The notes: a model not told the origin generated them from the sequence alone. Counted from the first letter of the stretch, positions 16,123-25,428 are shown. The stretch is 45,424 nt of DNA from CAYNGH01 sp964396845 (GCA_964396845.1 CAYNGH010000009.1:1-45424), one strand, 5' to 3'. Translations and numbers: made by a program.

Positions 16123-16839
16123 TTATTTTAACTCAAACTTTTTCAAGCCCACCGGGTAATGAGGACTGGTAGCCAGATAACCCCATACATAATATGTCCC
16201 CGGCGGAACCCTGGCCCCCTGCATATTCCGGCGATCCCACTGGGCCCGGAAGATTTTTTCCTCCCGCCGGGCGAATATCATGGTCTGGAGCATTGCAATG
16301 AAAGCCTTGTCCGATGACCAGCGCCAGACTTCCCGGCCCCCGGAATCGGTGACGGCAAAATCGAACTGCTGAGCTGTGGGCAGGGGAATGGAAACCGATT
16401 GTTGCCCCACATTCTGGATCCGCATGGACATGGTGACAGGCTGGTTTCCCTTGAAAACTTCAGCCCCGGTTCTGACTGCAGTTATAAGCTCCAGGGGAAG
16501 CTCCACCTGCCGGGGATGCTTCTCGAGCACCTCGATCCCGATCACCACCACCTCATCAGAAACCTGATCAATAACAACCCGGGCCTCGTCAAAAAGGTTC
16601 AATCCCGACAGTTTTCTGCGGGCTACAGGCAGTATCAGCACCCGGCCGGCCCTGATCCAGTCGGCCCGCTGGGACCCGCCGGTGACCTGCAACACCTCAA
16701 ACTTGAGCTTGTCAGGATGTCCCGACTTGGGATAATAGTCCAGAAGCCGGCCCCGGACAACCACATCTCCCAGGGCTGTGCCTCCCAGAAAAAGCCACAT
16801 CGTCAGCATGACAAATGGCACAGGGTTGAATCGCCGCAT
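16123..16839 (-). CDS. Exported protein with BsuPI-type domain
   Basis: The C-terminal part (about residues 125-238) resembles the intracellular proteinase inhibitor BsuPI family: an unmatched-strand beta sandwich with QQFDFAVTDSGGREVWRWS, a later AQWDRR, and VPPGTYYVWGYL. The N-terminus (1-24) is a signal peptide. The middle (about 25-120) is beta-rich and unrecognised. The frame is open to 16857, but AAAGGA nine bases before the ATG at 16839 supports this start (238 residues). Whether it inhibits a peptidase is not known; the domain also occurs widely in exported proteins as a structural module. It starts the transcript that includes pgi, 17 bases away. Confidence 0.75.
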   Translation of the reverse strand: MRRFNPVPFVMLTMWLFLGGTALGDVVVRGRLLDYYPKSGHPDKLKFEVLQVTGGSQRADWIRAGRVLILPVARRKLSGLNLFDEARVVIDQVSDEVVVIGIEVLEKHPRQVELPLELITAVRTGAEVFKGNQPVTMSMRIQNVGQQSVSIPLPTAQQFDFAVTDSGGREVWRWSSDKAFIAMLQTMIFARREEKIFRAQWDRRNMQGARVPPGTYYVWGYLATSPHYPVGLKKFELK

Positions 16840-17005
16840 GATATCAGGTCCTTTCAAATCAAAGCTTTTTTAATTTTTTCGACATACTCCCTAAAAATCT
16901 TTTAAATAAACACAGCAAAGGAAATTATAATAAAAAACATAATATAAAAATTAGACTGCAGGGCTTCAGTCCCTGCAAGTTTCACCAGAGGGAGGCCCCA
17001 GCTGT

Positions 17006-17971
17006 ATGGAAATTTTTTTCCTGCGCCATGGAGATGCGGAAGGATCCTTATATAACACCCCCGAGGCAGACTTTGAAAGAGAACTTACAGACCGGGGAAG
17101 AGAAAGACTCGCCACAGAAGCAACAGGACTTGCCAGGATAGTCCCGGTGTTTGACCTTATCCTCACAAGTCCCCTGGTCCGGGCCAGGCAGAGTGCAGAA
17201 ATATTTGCCCAGGCCTTCCAGTGTCATGATGGCATCCGGATCAGCTCAGCCCTCCAGCCTCCCTGCGACCTGCATTACCTGCTGGAAGAAATCGCCATTG
17301 CCGAAAGCGCCCAGAGAATCCTTTGCGTGGGGCATGCTCCTTCCCTGGGGATGCTGGCCACGGAGATGATCTCAGGACTGGAAGAAGAAAATTTCTTTGA
17401 ACTGAAAAAAGGGGGCATCCTGCAGGTGACTCTGGAGGAACCCACACCTGATGCCGATGCCCGGCTGGCAGGGTTTTTCCCGCCGGATTTCCTCATAACC
17501 CTTGGCCGGGGAGCGACAGAAAGACCGGGGGACTTTCCTGCCCAAAGGAAAATCCCACCGGAGAAGGATTTTTTGCCTGAACCTCCCATGCACCAGGAAA
17601 ACCGGGACCTGCCGGAACCCCGGCTCCGGGGCGGATGGGACGGCAGTCTTTCAGAGATTCCCGATCGTAGAAGAGATGGCCAGGAGATGGATCATCCATA
17701 TGCCGGGGAACGGGATCGCCGGGGCCGACAGTATCCGGTACCGTCAGAATCAGAAGAAGACATCAACGAGGTTCTCAAGGATGAAGTTTCCTCCCTGCAG
17801 GATGCTCTGGGTTCCATAATGGGAAAATCCGACAAAAACAACAGCCGGCGGACTATGGATGCCCTGAACTCCTTTCTGGGAGAAACCGGAGGAAGCCCCC
17901 CCCGAAAAAATGATACACCTTACGAATACGACGACTCAGTTCTTCCAAAGGGTATCGACCTGCAGTTGTGA
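17006..17971 (+). CDS. SixA-like histidine phosphatase with long disordered tail
   Basis: Residues 1-160 belong to the histidine phosphatase superfamily, closest in form to SixA: the phosphorylated His in FLRHGDAEG (His8), ELTDRGRERL (26-35), LTSPLVRARQSAEI (53-66) and the second catalytic His in VGHAPSLG (109). SixA removes phosphate from phosphohistidine on HPt domains or NPr. The remaining 160 residues are unlike any SixA I know: Pro/Arg/Glu-rich and probably disordered, ending in a short helical DEVSSLQDALGSIMG segment. GGGAGG lies about ten bases before the ATG. It is separated from the divergent BsuPI gene by an AT-rich spacer. Confidence 0.82.
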   Translation: MEIFFLRHGDAEGSLYNTPEADFERELTDRGRERLATEATGLARIVPVFDLILTSPLVRARQSAEIFAQAFQCHDGIRISSALQPPCDLHYLLEEIAIAESAQRILCVGHAPSLGMLATEMISGLEEENFFELKKGGILQVTLEEPTPDADARLAGFFPPDFLITLGRGATERPGDFPAQRKIPPEKDFLPEPPMHQENRDLPEPRLRGGWDGSLSEIPDRRRDGQEMDHPYAGERDRRGRQYPVPSESEEDINEVLKDEVSSLQDALGSIMGKSDKNNSRRTMDALNSFLGETGGSPPRKNDTPYEYDDSVLPKGIDLQL

Positions 17972-18037
17972 CATTCCCGGCCCAACCGGGGACACCGTCA
18001 ACCTGAAACCCCAGAACCCAGAACAAGGAAGGGTATC

Positions 18038-19336
18038 GTGAGAAAGATTGACCTTACTCCCTCTTCCGGCAGGGACCGGGTTATCATGCATATCGACATG
18101 AACTCTTACTTTGCCATGGTGGAACAACAGGCGAACCCTCATCTCCGGGGACGGCCCGTAGGAGTGGGAGGCCCCAACGAAGGGCGGACGGTAATCGCCG
18201 CGGCATCCGTCGAGGCAAAAAAATTCGGGGTCAAGTCAGGAATGACCATACACCAGGCCCGGAATCTTTGCCCCGACATAATTCATGTTCAGGGAGATTA
18301 CAATAAATACGCCTTCGTCACCGACAGGGTTCTTCGAATATTCCGCCGTTACACTCCCATCCTGGAAATATTCAGCATCGACGAGGCATTCCTTGATGTG
18401 ACCCCTACTATTGGATCCATGGCAGGGGCGATTAAAGCCGCAAGACAGATCAAAGACACCATCCGCCGGGAAGTGGGGGAAATCCTCACCTGCTCAGTGG
18501 GCATAGCGCCAAACAAGCTTATTGCCAAGCTGGCATCGGACATGAAAAAACCCGACGGCCTTGTGGTTATCCCCCGTCACAAAATCCCAGCTCTTCTGGA
18601 TCGGATTGAACTTTCTGACCTTTGCGGTATCGGCTCCCGAACCCGGAAGAATCTTCTGGCCATGGGCATCGACACTGTAGCCAAACTCCGGGAAGCTCCC
18701 CTTGCAACCCTGGTTCGCCGTTTCGGGAAGTGGGGCTTCATCCTGCACCGGATGAGCCGGGGGGAGGACGATTCCCCGGTAGTTCCCTATTACCAGCACG
18801 AAGAACCCAAGAGCATGGGCCATTCCCTGACCCTCCCCAAAGATACCACCGACAGGGATGAGATATTTGCAACACTGATGCGCCTATCGGAACAGGTGGG
18901 CCGGAGGATGCGGGCGGAATGCTACCTGGGACGCACCATCTGGGCAGGAGTGCGCAAGGGGGATTTTGTGAACCTGGGGGCGCAGAAAACCCTGAACCGC
19001 TGGATCGATGACGGCTATGAGATATACCGAACTGCCCGGACCATTCTGGAGGGCTTCAATTATCACGGCCCGGTGCGTCTTGTGGGAGTTTCTGTTCGGG
19101 GGCTTGTCCAGGGAGCTTATCAGATGTCAATCCTGGAGGAGGATCAGCGCCGGGAACGCCTCAACCTGGCCACCGACGAGATTAACAACCGATTTGGTGA
19201 ATTCACCGTGGGCCGGGCATCCCTGATGAAAACCCGCACCCGGAAGAGGGGGCCCTCGGGAATGGGAGCAAGCCGGGCCATGAGCCGATACCACAGCTAT
19301 GAAGCCCGGCAGGAAGAAAAGGGCGGGCAACATTGA
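18038..19336 (+). CDS. dinB: DNA polymerase IV (Y family)
   Basis: DinB copies past damaged bases. The palm and fingers show HIDMNSYFA with catalytic Asp20, and FSIDEAFLD with Asp115/Glu116. The thumb helix-hairpin-helix is LSDLCGIGSRTRKNLLAMGI (about 202-221), followed by a little-finger domain from about 260. At 432 residues it is slightly longer than E. coli DinB, with a basic tail (TRTRKRG...RYHSYEARQEEKGGQH, split) that does not end in an obvious beta-clamp motif. The start is GTG with AAGGAAGG upstream. It overlaps the next gene by four bases. Confidence 0.95.
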   Translation: MRKIDLTPSSGRDRVIMHIDMNSYFAMVEQQANPHLRGRPVGVGGPNEGRTVIAAASVEAKKFGVKSGMTIHQARNLCPDIIHVQGDYNKYAFVTDRVLRIFRRYTPILEIFSIDEAFLDVTPTIGSMAGAIKAARQIKDTIRREVGEILTCSVGIAPNKLIAKLASDMKKPDGLVVIPRHKIPALLDRIELSDLCGIGSRTRKNLLAMGIDTVAKLREAPLATLVRRFGKWGFILHRMSRGEDDSPVVPYYQHEEPKSMGHSLTLPKDTTDRDEIFATLMRLSEQVGRRMRAECYLGRTIWAGVRKGDFVNLGAQKTLNRWIDDGYEIYRTARTILEGFNYHGPVRLVGVSVRGLVQGAYQMSILEEDQRRERLNLATDEINNRFGEFTVGRASLMKTRTRKRGPSGMGASRAMSRYHSYEARQEEKGGQH

Positions 19337-20361
19337 ACACCTGCCGTCATCACATCGAAACCTTCCCTGTTGCTGTTGAAGAGGAACTGCAGGTTACGGA
19401 TCCCCAAACAGGCCGGCTTCAGCCGGGAGCGCCGGCAATTCTTCGCCGGGGTGTTCTTATGGGCTTCCCCCATATGAAGGCGGAAACCCACCAATGCATT
19501 CTGGAGATTACCACCGGCCCCTGCAGGGGTTTGATTGAGCTGGATGATAAACTCCGGGGCATTCGAAGTGAAGCCGATGAAATCGCCATTCAGGAAGGTT
19601 ACCGCCTTGGCCGGGGAGGTTCATGCAAAATTCCCGGCGGTAACTGGAGGCTTCTCACCGATTCGCCTCATGTTAGAAAGATGCATGAAAAATTAGGAGA
19701 AACCCTGACTGAATCTTTGTTTTTTGGACTTCATGTTCACATTGGGATAACAGACCCCGGAGCATCAACATACGCGGCATGTGCCTTGGTGCCATCTTTG
19801 CCCATTCTGCTGGCCTTGTCGGCAAACTCCCGGCATCATCTGGGGCTCGATACGGGAATGGCTTCATACCGGGCAGATCAACTGTTGAGAATCCCCCACG
19901 CCGGCATCCCGCCATATCTTCCCCGGCAGGACATGTATGAAGCCCACATCGGGAAACTGGTTGAATCAGGCATCATAGAAAGCCCCATGGATATTCTCTG
20001 GGATGTGCGGGTTCATCCCGTATATGAAACCATCGAGGTGCGGATAATGGACTGCCCGGCAGAACCCCGCAACACGGTGATTCTGGCGGGCCTGATCCGG
20101 GGACTGGCGATGGAGGGAGTTCAAAAATACCAGCAGGGGGATCCCCTTCCCCACTGGGACCCCGGCACCATAAGCAGAAACCGCAAACAGGCGGTAATCC
20201 ATGGGATGAAGGCGACTCTGGAGCATTTGGGACCGGGCAGGGGTTCTGTGAAAAAGCTGGCTCAGGAGATGGCCATAAGGCTGGAAGGATTTCTTGGCTG
20301 GGATGAACAAAGGCTGATAACCGATGGGATGGAAAGAATAATCGAAGCCACCGGGGATTGA
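19333..20361 (+). CDS. YbdK-type carboxylate-amine ligase (GCS2 family)
   Basis: The family holds ATP-dependent ligases related to plant-type glutamate-cysteine ligase; YbdK itself has weak gamma-glutamylcysteine synthetase activity. Typical parts are VAVEEELQVTDPQTG (13-27), an acidic AETHQCILEITT segment, FGLHVHIGITDP (130-141), and MDCPAEPRNTV late in the protein. The start is TTG inside the dinB stop (TTGA overlap), so expression is tied to dinB. The ribosome site is weak. The true substrates are unknown; a thiol-making role would fit an anaerobe with oxidative stress genes, but this is inference. Confidence 0.86.
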   Translation: MNTCRHHIETFPVAVEEELQVTDPQTGRLQPGAPAILRRGVLMGFPHMKAETHQCILEITTGPCRGLIELDDKLRGIRSEADEIAIQEGYRLGRGGSCKIPGGNWRLLTDSPHVRKMHEKLGETLTESLFFGLHVHIGITDPGASTYAACALVPSLPILLALSANSRHHLGLDTGMASYRADQLLRIPHAGIPPYLPRQDMYEAHIGKLVESGIIESPMDILWDVRVHPVYETIEVRIMDCPAEPRNTVILAGLIRGLAMEGVQKYQQGDPLPHWDPGTISRNRKQAVIHGMKATLEHLGPGRGSVKKLAQEMAIRLEGFLGWDEQRLITDGMERIIEATGD

Positions 20362-20445
20362 CAGGAAAATTGCAACAACAGAATTGAAGGGGGAAAATTT
20401 TCGCCCCGGCAGAATTGAATATCTCAAAATCAGGAGGTATCCTCT

Positions 20446-21387
20446 ATGACAAAAATTAAAAGCATTCTGACCATTCTTCTGTTAACAGTCCTTCTCTGGC
20501 AAGCTGTGGGATCTCAAGCTTGGTGCGCCGGAAAAGACGACGGCTCCCTTGTTTCTGGCAAGCTCATCGCCCAGAGGGATCGAGTTCGGGTGGAGCTGAT
20601 CACATACATGAGCGACGGCCTGCGGGTCAAGGGCTTTCTGTTTGTGCCGGTGGATGCCCATGAGAATCAGCAGAAACTGCCATGTGTGATATTCTGTCAC
20701 GACGGCATATCAGGAGTCACCAGAGAACACCGCCTCTCGTCAATCAGGCTTGCAAACAGTGGATTTGTGGTTTTCTCGCCATCTTACCGGGGAGAGGACG
20801 GCTCCCAGGGAGAGATTGAAATTGCCAAGGGGGAAGTCCGGGATGTCCTGAATGCCATGACACTTATGGAAAAGCATGAAAACGTTGACGGGCCCCGGAT
20901 GGCCCTGACAGGGGCATCCCATGGAGCGCTGATTGCAGTTCTTGCAGCATCCCGCACCGACCGGGTGAAGGCTCTGGTGTCGGCCTACGGTGTCATGGAC
21001 ATATACAAGTGGTGGGATTACCTGAAGGAAAACAACATGATAGGCAAGGACAAATATACCCGACAGACCTACGGCAAAGGCCCCCAGGATCGCCCCGTAT
21101 CCTTTGCCATCCGCAATGCCGTCAGTTTTGTGGAAAACATCAAGTGTCCGGTTCTGATTCTTCAGGGAGAAAAGGACAAAATCGTCCCCCCCCAGCAGGC
21201 CCGGTATCTCAAGGAATCTTTGGACAAACACAAGATCCCCGCCAGATTGGAGTTGTTTCCCGACGCCCTGCATGGCTTCCTGATTTATGTCCCCTACATC
21301 AAAGACGATGTTGAAGAAGCAGAGCGGGAGCAAACCCGGAAAGCCTGGGAAATAATGATAAAGTTCCTGAAAGATAATCTGGAGTAA
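20446..21387 (+). CDS. Secreted alpha/beta hydrolase (prolyl-oligopeptidase/DLH-like)
   Basis: An exported serine hydrolase. Residues 1-28 form a signal peptide (ending AWCAG). The fold shows a beta strand and oxyanion region at CVIFCHDGISG (80-90), the nucleophile Ser158 in TGASHGALIA, Asp244 in QGEKDKIVPP and His276 in DALHGF. This is the arrangement of dienelactone-hydrolase and S9-type peptidases. The substrate cannot be told; an ester or small peptide is likely. AGGAGG lies seven bases upstream of the ATG. It has 84 bases of non-coding sequence before it, so it may have its own promoter. Confidence 0.88.
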   Translation: MTKIKSILTILLLTVLLWQAVGSQAWCAGKDDGSLVSGKLIAQRDRVRVELITYMSDGLRVKGFLFVPVDAHENQQKLPCVIFCHDGISGVTREHRLSSIRLANSGFVVFSPSYRGEDGSQGEIEIAKGEVRDVLNAMTLMEKHENVDGPRMALTGASHGALIAVLAASRTDRVKALVSAYGVMDIYKWWDYLKENNMIGKDKYTRQTYGKGPQDRPVSFAIRNAVSFVENIKCPVLILQGEKDKIVPPQQARYLKESLDKHKIPARLELFPDALHGFLIYVPYIKDDVEEAEREQTRKAWEIMIKFLKDNLE

Positions 21388-21489
21388 TTATATCCTTTTA
21401 TTATCGTTATGTAATTGATTTATTTTGAAAAAGGAATAACCCATGGATCAAACGAATTTATAGGCATTATTTTCCTTGGAGGAGCCTTC

Positions 21490-22710
21490 GTGATAACCAG
21501 GGCCAGTGAAAAGATTCAATCCAAGATAAAAGAAAACTCTAAAAAGCTTCTGGAGCTGGCCCGGAGAAAATTTAATCTGGAGCTGGATTATTCCGAGGAA
21601 TCCCTGGTGATTGCCGACGATCTGGCTACCATCTTTTTCAAAGTTCACCGGGAGCACTACATCAAAGCCGCGGTGATGATCGGCAGTTACCTGGGGCATG
21701 TGATCATCGAAAATCTCGGGGGCCGTTGGCTCAAGGATCTTTCCATCGGCAAGGTGGGAAAGCTCAAGGGGAGTGCCCACCCCATGATCCGTGCCCGCAA
21801 GCGTCTTGCCAACGGCACTGATGATTCTCTGGTATATTATTACCGCAACCTCAAACTCACCACCTGTCGGGATTCCACCTTTGCCCCCGACAAGAACCGC
21901 ATCAGAGAGATGCGGGATGAACTGCTGAAAAAAGGCTGGGATCGAGAGCTTTTCAAGCGGGCCATGGACCCGGAAGAACACCGTTATGTCCGGGAAGAAG
22001 CGGCAGAACTCCTGGGGCGCATAGGGCGGGCGGAGAATCTCTCAGATGAACTGATTGAAGCCGCCAGAAATCGTGAAACAGTCTATTATGCGGCAATTAT
22101 TCTCCAGAACCTTCCAGTGCCGGAGTCATATGAACCCCTGATTAAGAATCTCAAGCGCTGTGGGGATTCCGCCACAAAACAGCAGATTATTCTGGCCCTG
22201 GGGCAGATTGGTGATCAGCGGGCCCTGGATACTCTTCTGGAATATCTCGACGACAAGGACGAGATTGTGGGGCATTATGCAGCCCTGGCGGTGGGACAGA
22301 TCGGTGGCGATAACGCCGTCAACAAGCTCCTGGCCATCATGGGGGGACTGGAACCGGGCAAGAGAAGCCATGCCATAACAGCCCTGGAGGTTCTGGGAAA
22401 TCAGGACGCGGTCCCGGCCCTGATTGAAGCTCTTTTCTCCCGGGATGAGGAAATCCGGGAAGCCGCAGCCCGGGCCCTGCAGTATATCCCCGATGAGCGG
22501 GCCTTCAAACCTCTGGCATACTGCCTCAAGGACAATTCCAGTCGAATCCGCATATACTCGGCATACGCTCTGGCCTTCACTGGAAAGCCCGAGGCAGCAA
22601 AACACATCAAGAGGCTTCTTCGGGACGAGGTGCAGACAGTTCGCCTTCATGCCACTCATCTGATGAAATGGCTCAACGACGGCGGGCTTCCCGAAGCCAA
22701 GGTAATATAA
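21490..22710 (+). CDS. HEAT-repeat protein with N-terminal DUF3806-like region
   Basis: The C-terminal part (about residues 155-400) is made of HEAT/PBS-lyase-type helical repeats: RYVREEAAELLGRIG, ATKQQIILALGQIGDQRALD, VGHYAALAVGQIGGD, EIREAAARALQYIPDERA and IYSAYALAFTG. Such repeats form a binding scaffold. The N-terminal part (about 10-130) has LDYSEESLVIADDL and GSYLGHVIIENLGGRW, which recall small domains of unknown function such as DUF3806. The frame is open to 21415, but GGAGG seven bases before the GTG at 21490 gives the better start (406 residues). No signal peptide remains with that start, so the protein is cytoplasmic. Confidence 0.8.
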   Translation: MITRASEKIQSKIKENSKKLLELARRKFNLELDYSEESLVIADDLATIFFKVHREHYIKAAVMIGSYLGHVIIENLGGRWLKDLSIGKVGKLKGSAHPMIRARKRLANGTDDSLVYYYRNLKLTTCRDSTFAPDKNRIREMRDELLKKGWDRELFKRAMDPEEHRYVREEAAELLGRIGRAENLSDELIEAARNRETVYYAAIILQNLPVPESYEPLIKNLKRCGDSATKQQIILALGQIGDQRALDTLLEYLDDKDEIVGHYAALAVGQIGGDNAVNKLLAIMGGLEPGKRSHAITALEVLGNQDAVPALIEALFSRDEEIREAAARALQYIPDERAFKPLAYCLKDNSSRIRIYSAYALAFTGKPEAAKHIKRLLRDEVQTVRLHATHLMKWLNDGGLPEAKVI

Positions 22711-22813
22711 CTCAATACCCCAATAACGGCATTTGTTTGATTTTCGGTTTGACCCGGCAACGGATCGCTACAGGACAGACTCCGGGCAAAATTTATTTTA
22801 ACGGAGGAAAACC

Positions 22814-24166
22814 ATGAATAGAACCCTCGCCAACGGCATCCGATGGAAACAGGTGGAAGAAGAAACCATCAGTCTTTTCTGCAAATATCTTCAAATCGAC
22901 ACCACAAACCCTCCAGGCAACGAGTTGAAAGCTGCGGAGTACTTCGGAGAAATCCTTGACCGGGAGGGGATCCCATACCGCCTGATGGAGCCGGAGCCGG
23001 GCCGAACCAGCATTATGGCAACCCTTTCGGGAAATGGCGAGAAAAAGCCCATCATTCTTATGAACCACATGGACGTGGTCCCTGCAGAGGTGGAATCTTG
23101 GGATTATCCTCCCTTCCAGGCCCGGCAGGTTGACGGCTATATTTATGCCCGGGGTGCCCAGGATATGAAAAGCCTGGGAATCCTGGAGTTCATGACTCTC
23201 CTGCTGTTAAAAAGACAGGGGGTGAAACTATGCCGGGATGTGATTTTTCTGGGTTGTGCCGATGAAGAAAAAGGCGGGGCCATGGGAATAGGTCATGTGA
23301 TGAAAGAAGTGCCGGAGCTGGCCGGGGCTGCCTTCTGCCTCAACGAGGGAGGCGGGATAATGGACATGGGTGACGGCAGGCTTTTATATCGGGTGGGCTT
23401 TACCGAGAAAATTCCGGCATGGTTTAGAATAACCGCCCACGGAAAGCCCGGCCACGGTTCGGTTCCCCACCATGAACACTGCAATATGGCCCTTGTGGAA
23501 GCCATAAGACGAATCCTCCAATGGCAACCTGCGCCGGAGGTCACCCCGGTGGTCCGGCGATATCTCAAATCGGTGGCTACCTTTTGTGATGAACCTCTCC
23601 GGGGCATACTGTCAGACCCCGACGTTTCTATAAAAGACCCGGAAAAAATGAAAACCCTTTACCAGCTGAGTCCTTCATACACGGCGCTCCTCCGGGACAC
23701 CATGGCCCTCAACATCATCCATTCCGGCTCCAAGATCAATGTCATCCCTTCAACGGGCTACTGCGAGTTTGACACCCGAATCCTGCCGGGACATTCTCCC
23801 GGTGAGTTCATATCCCGGGTTGAGAAAATCCTTGAAGACCTTCCCGTGAAGGTTGAACTGCAGGATGCCTCAAGACCCGTAGCGGAAAATGTGATAGAGA
23901 GTGAAGATTCCGAATTTTACCAGGCTTTGCAGGAAACCGCACAGGAGATGACTCCCGGCGCGGTGGTGACCCCGTATGTCATGACCGGGGCTTCTGATTC
24001 TCAGTATCTGCGGTGTATCGGGGTGCCCTGTTATGGGTTTGCACCATTAATCCTTACCGGCGAAGAGAGAAAGCGGGTTCACGGCCACAACGAGAGAATG
24101 AGCATCGGCAATATGAAATTCGGCGTGGCAAGCCTTTTCCGTCTTATGGAAAAACTGACATGCTGA
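22814..24166 (+). CDS. M20-family metallopeptidase/deacylase
   Basis: A two-metal amidohydrolase of the ArgE/DapE/CPG2 type. Metal and catalytic residues are visible: His85 and Asp87 in MNHMDVVPA, Asp117 in ARGAQDMKS, Glu151-Glu152 in CADEEKGG and a late His in RVHGHNERM. The lid/dimer domain lies at about 205-320 (AHGKPGHGS onwards). At 450 residues it resembles the M20 peptidases related to acetylornithine deacetylase and Cys-Gly dipeptidases rather than DapE. The substrate is not set by the neighbours. CGGAGG lies a few bases before the ATG. Confidence 0.9.
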   Translation: MNRTLANGIRWKQVEEETISLFCKYLQIDTTNPPGNELKAAEYFGEILDREGIPYRLMEPEPGRTSIMATLSGNGEKKPIILMNHMDVVPAEVESWDYPPFQARQVDGYIYARGAQDMKSLGILEFMTLLLLKRQGVKLCRDVIFLGCADEEKGGAMGIGHVMKEVPELAGAAFCLNEGGGIMDMGDGRLLYRVGFTEKIPAWFRITAHGKPGHGSVPHHEHCNMALVEAIRRILQWQPAPEVTPVVRRYLKSVATFCDEPLRGILSDPDVSIKDPEKMKTLYQLSPSYTALLRDTMALNIIHSGSKINVIPSTGYCEFDTRILPGHSPGEFISRVEKILEDLPVKVELQDASRPVAENVIESEDSEFYQALQETAQEMTPGAVVTPYVMTGASDSQYLRCIGVPCYGFAPLILTGEERKRVHGHNERMSIGNMKFGVASLFRLMEKLTC

Positions 24167-24225
24167 CAGATTTTTCCCCGGAATGATCCAAGTGTTGAAA
24201 CTATAGTTTTTCTGGATTTGTTACA

Positions 24226-24262
24226 AAGTGTTAACAATAAATATTACGAAGGCTTAACACTT
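24226..24262. promoter_or_regulatory. Nine-base inverted repeat upstream of the first EF-hand gene
   Basis: AAGTGTTAA (24226-24234) and TTAACACTT (24254-24262) form a perfect inverted repeat with 19 bases between the arms. It lies just upstream of the promoter and could be an operator for a dimeric regulator. A similar half-site, AGTGTTGAA, occurs at 24191. Confidence 0.45.
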
Positions 24263-24306
24263 CTTATTCCCATATTGCTTTACTTTTCCGGTTTTTCTGT
24301 TAAAAT
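24249..24306 (+). promoter_or_regulatory. Promoter of the first EF-hand protein gene
   Basis: In order: AAGGCTTAACA (24249-24259), 19 bases, TTTACT as -35 (24279-24284), 16 bases, and an extended -10 TGTTAAAAT (24298-24306). The same three elements with the same spacings precede the second EF-hand gene (25520-25577), which is why I trust them. Confidence 0.68.
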
Positions 24307-24345
24307 TAAATTAAGATATTTAGCAATGAAAGGGAAGGTGTTATA

Positions 24346-25428
24346 ATGAAAAAATTATTGATTGGGGTATTGCTTCTGAGCCTCTGTGCAACGGTGGCCT
24401 TTGCCGCGGTGAGCACCGAGCGGGGAACCACAGTTCTCCACCAGTCCAAAACAGACTATGAATACATTCAGGACAGCCGGGTTCACCGGGTGGTAACCGG
24501 TTATGCCGAAGCGAGGATTTCTCCCAATTTCTATCACAACGACTGGGACAACAGGTCCGGTTACACCAGCTGGGCCGGTTCACCCCTGAATCCGGGGGAC
24601 CCGGGATACAAATATCATACAGCCAAATACGAACTCTGGAATATAGCAACCCCTGAAGAGGCGGCATACCTGCAGTCGATTCCCGAAGGCGGTTTCACCA
24701 TGGAGCGCCGGACAACCTACTATGTGGACATGACCGGACAGGTATGGGGGACCAGTCCCTTCACCGATTATTCCGAAGAGAGCTACGACATCACCACGGT
24801 GGTTGAGTTCATCAATCTCGATCCTTACACGGTCATCGAGCTGACCAAGTATCATATAATCCAGTACACCACTGATGTTGTTTACGAAATCGTCGCCAAC
24901 ATGTATGACTACTCGCCTCTGGTGCTGGATCTCAACCAGGACGGCAGAATCGACGTGGCCCGGAACCAGTGGTTGCCCCATGCTCCCAAGTTCTACCGGG
25001 AGTTTGCCCTGCATTTCGATATGACCGGCAGTGGCTCTGCTGAGTTCACCGAATGGATGTCCCCCAATTCCAGGGACGGAATGCTGGTAATGCCCAATGC
25101 CCAGGGCAAAGTCGAAGGCGCTTTGGAGCTCTTCGGGACAGCCGGCGGATTCACCGATGGTTTTGAAAAGCTGTCAATGATATGCGATCACGACAATAAC
25201 GGCTGGGTGGAAGGCAAGGAACTGGAAGGCCTCAAGATATGGATCGACGCCAACCACAACGGTATCTGCGAACCTGAGGAACTCCACGAACTGTCGGATT
25301 TTGGAATCACCAGGATTTCAACCCGCCACGAAAATTACGTCAGTTCTTATCAGACCGCCGACGGCAGTGAACACACCCTTTGGGACTGGTGGCCCGCATC
25401 AATGGAAATCCGTAAATTCAGAAGATAA
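24346..25428 (+). CDS. Secreted EF-hand protein with RTX-toxin-like calcium module (first copy)
   Basis: A 360-residue exported protein. The signal peptide ends AFA, followed by AVSTERGTTV, shared with its twin. Residues 30-185 are unrecognised and rich in Tyr/Trp. The C-terminal half resembles the calcium-binding module found in large RTX/haemolysin-type proteins: PLVLDLNQDGRIDV (191-204), FDMTGSG (224-230), LVMPNAQGKVEGALELFGTAG in parts (247-267), two full 12-residue EF-hand loops DHDNNGWVEGKE (281-292) and DANHNGICEPEE (301-312), then LSDFGITRIS. The RTX nonapeptide repeats themselves are absent. The ATG has AAGGGAAGG upstream. It ends in its own terminator. Calcium binding is likely; the role outside the cell is unknown. 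Confidence 0.82.
   Translation: MKKLLIGVLLLSLCATVAFAAVSTERGTTVLHQSKTDYEYIQDSRVHRVVTGYAEARISPNFYHNDWDNRSGYTSWAGSPLNPGDPGYKYHTAKYELWNIATPEEAAYLQSIPEGGFTMERRTTYYVDMTGQVWGTSPFTDYSEESYDITTVVEFINLDPYTVIELTKYHIIQYTTDVVYEIVANMYDYSPLVLDLNQDGRIDVARNQWLPHAPKFYREFALHFDMTGSGSAEFTEWMSPNSRDGMLVMPNAQGKVEGALELFGTAGGFTDGFEKLSMICDHDNNGWVEGKELEGLKIWIDANHNGICEPEELHELSDFGITRISTRHENYVSSYQTADGSEHTLWDWWPASMEIRKFRR

Noticed and set aside
20391..20408. GGGGGAAAATTTTCGCCCC palindrome-like stretch after the ligase gene
   Set aside because: It has no room for a loop and no T-tract follows, so it is not a credible terminator.
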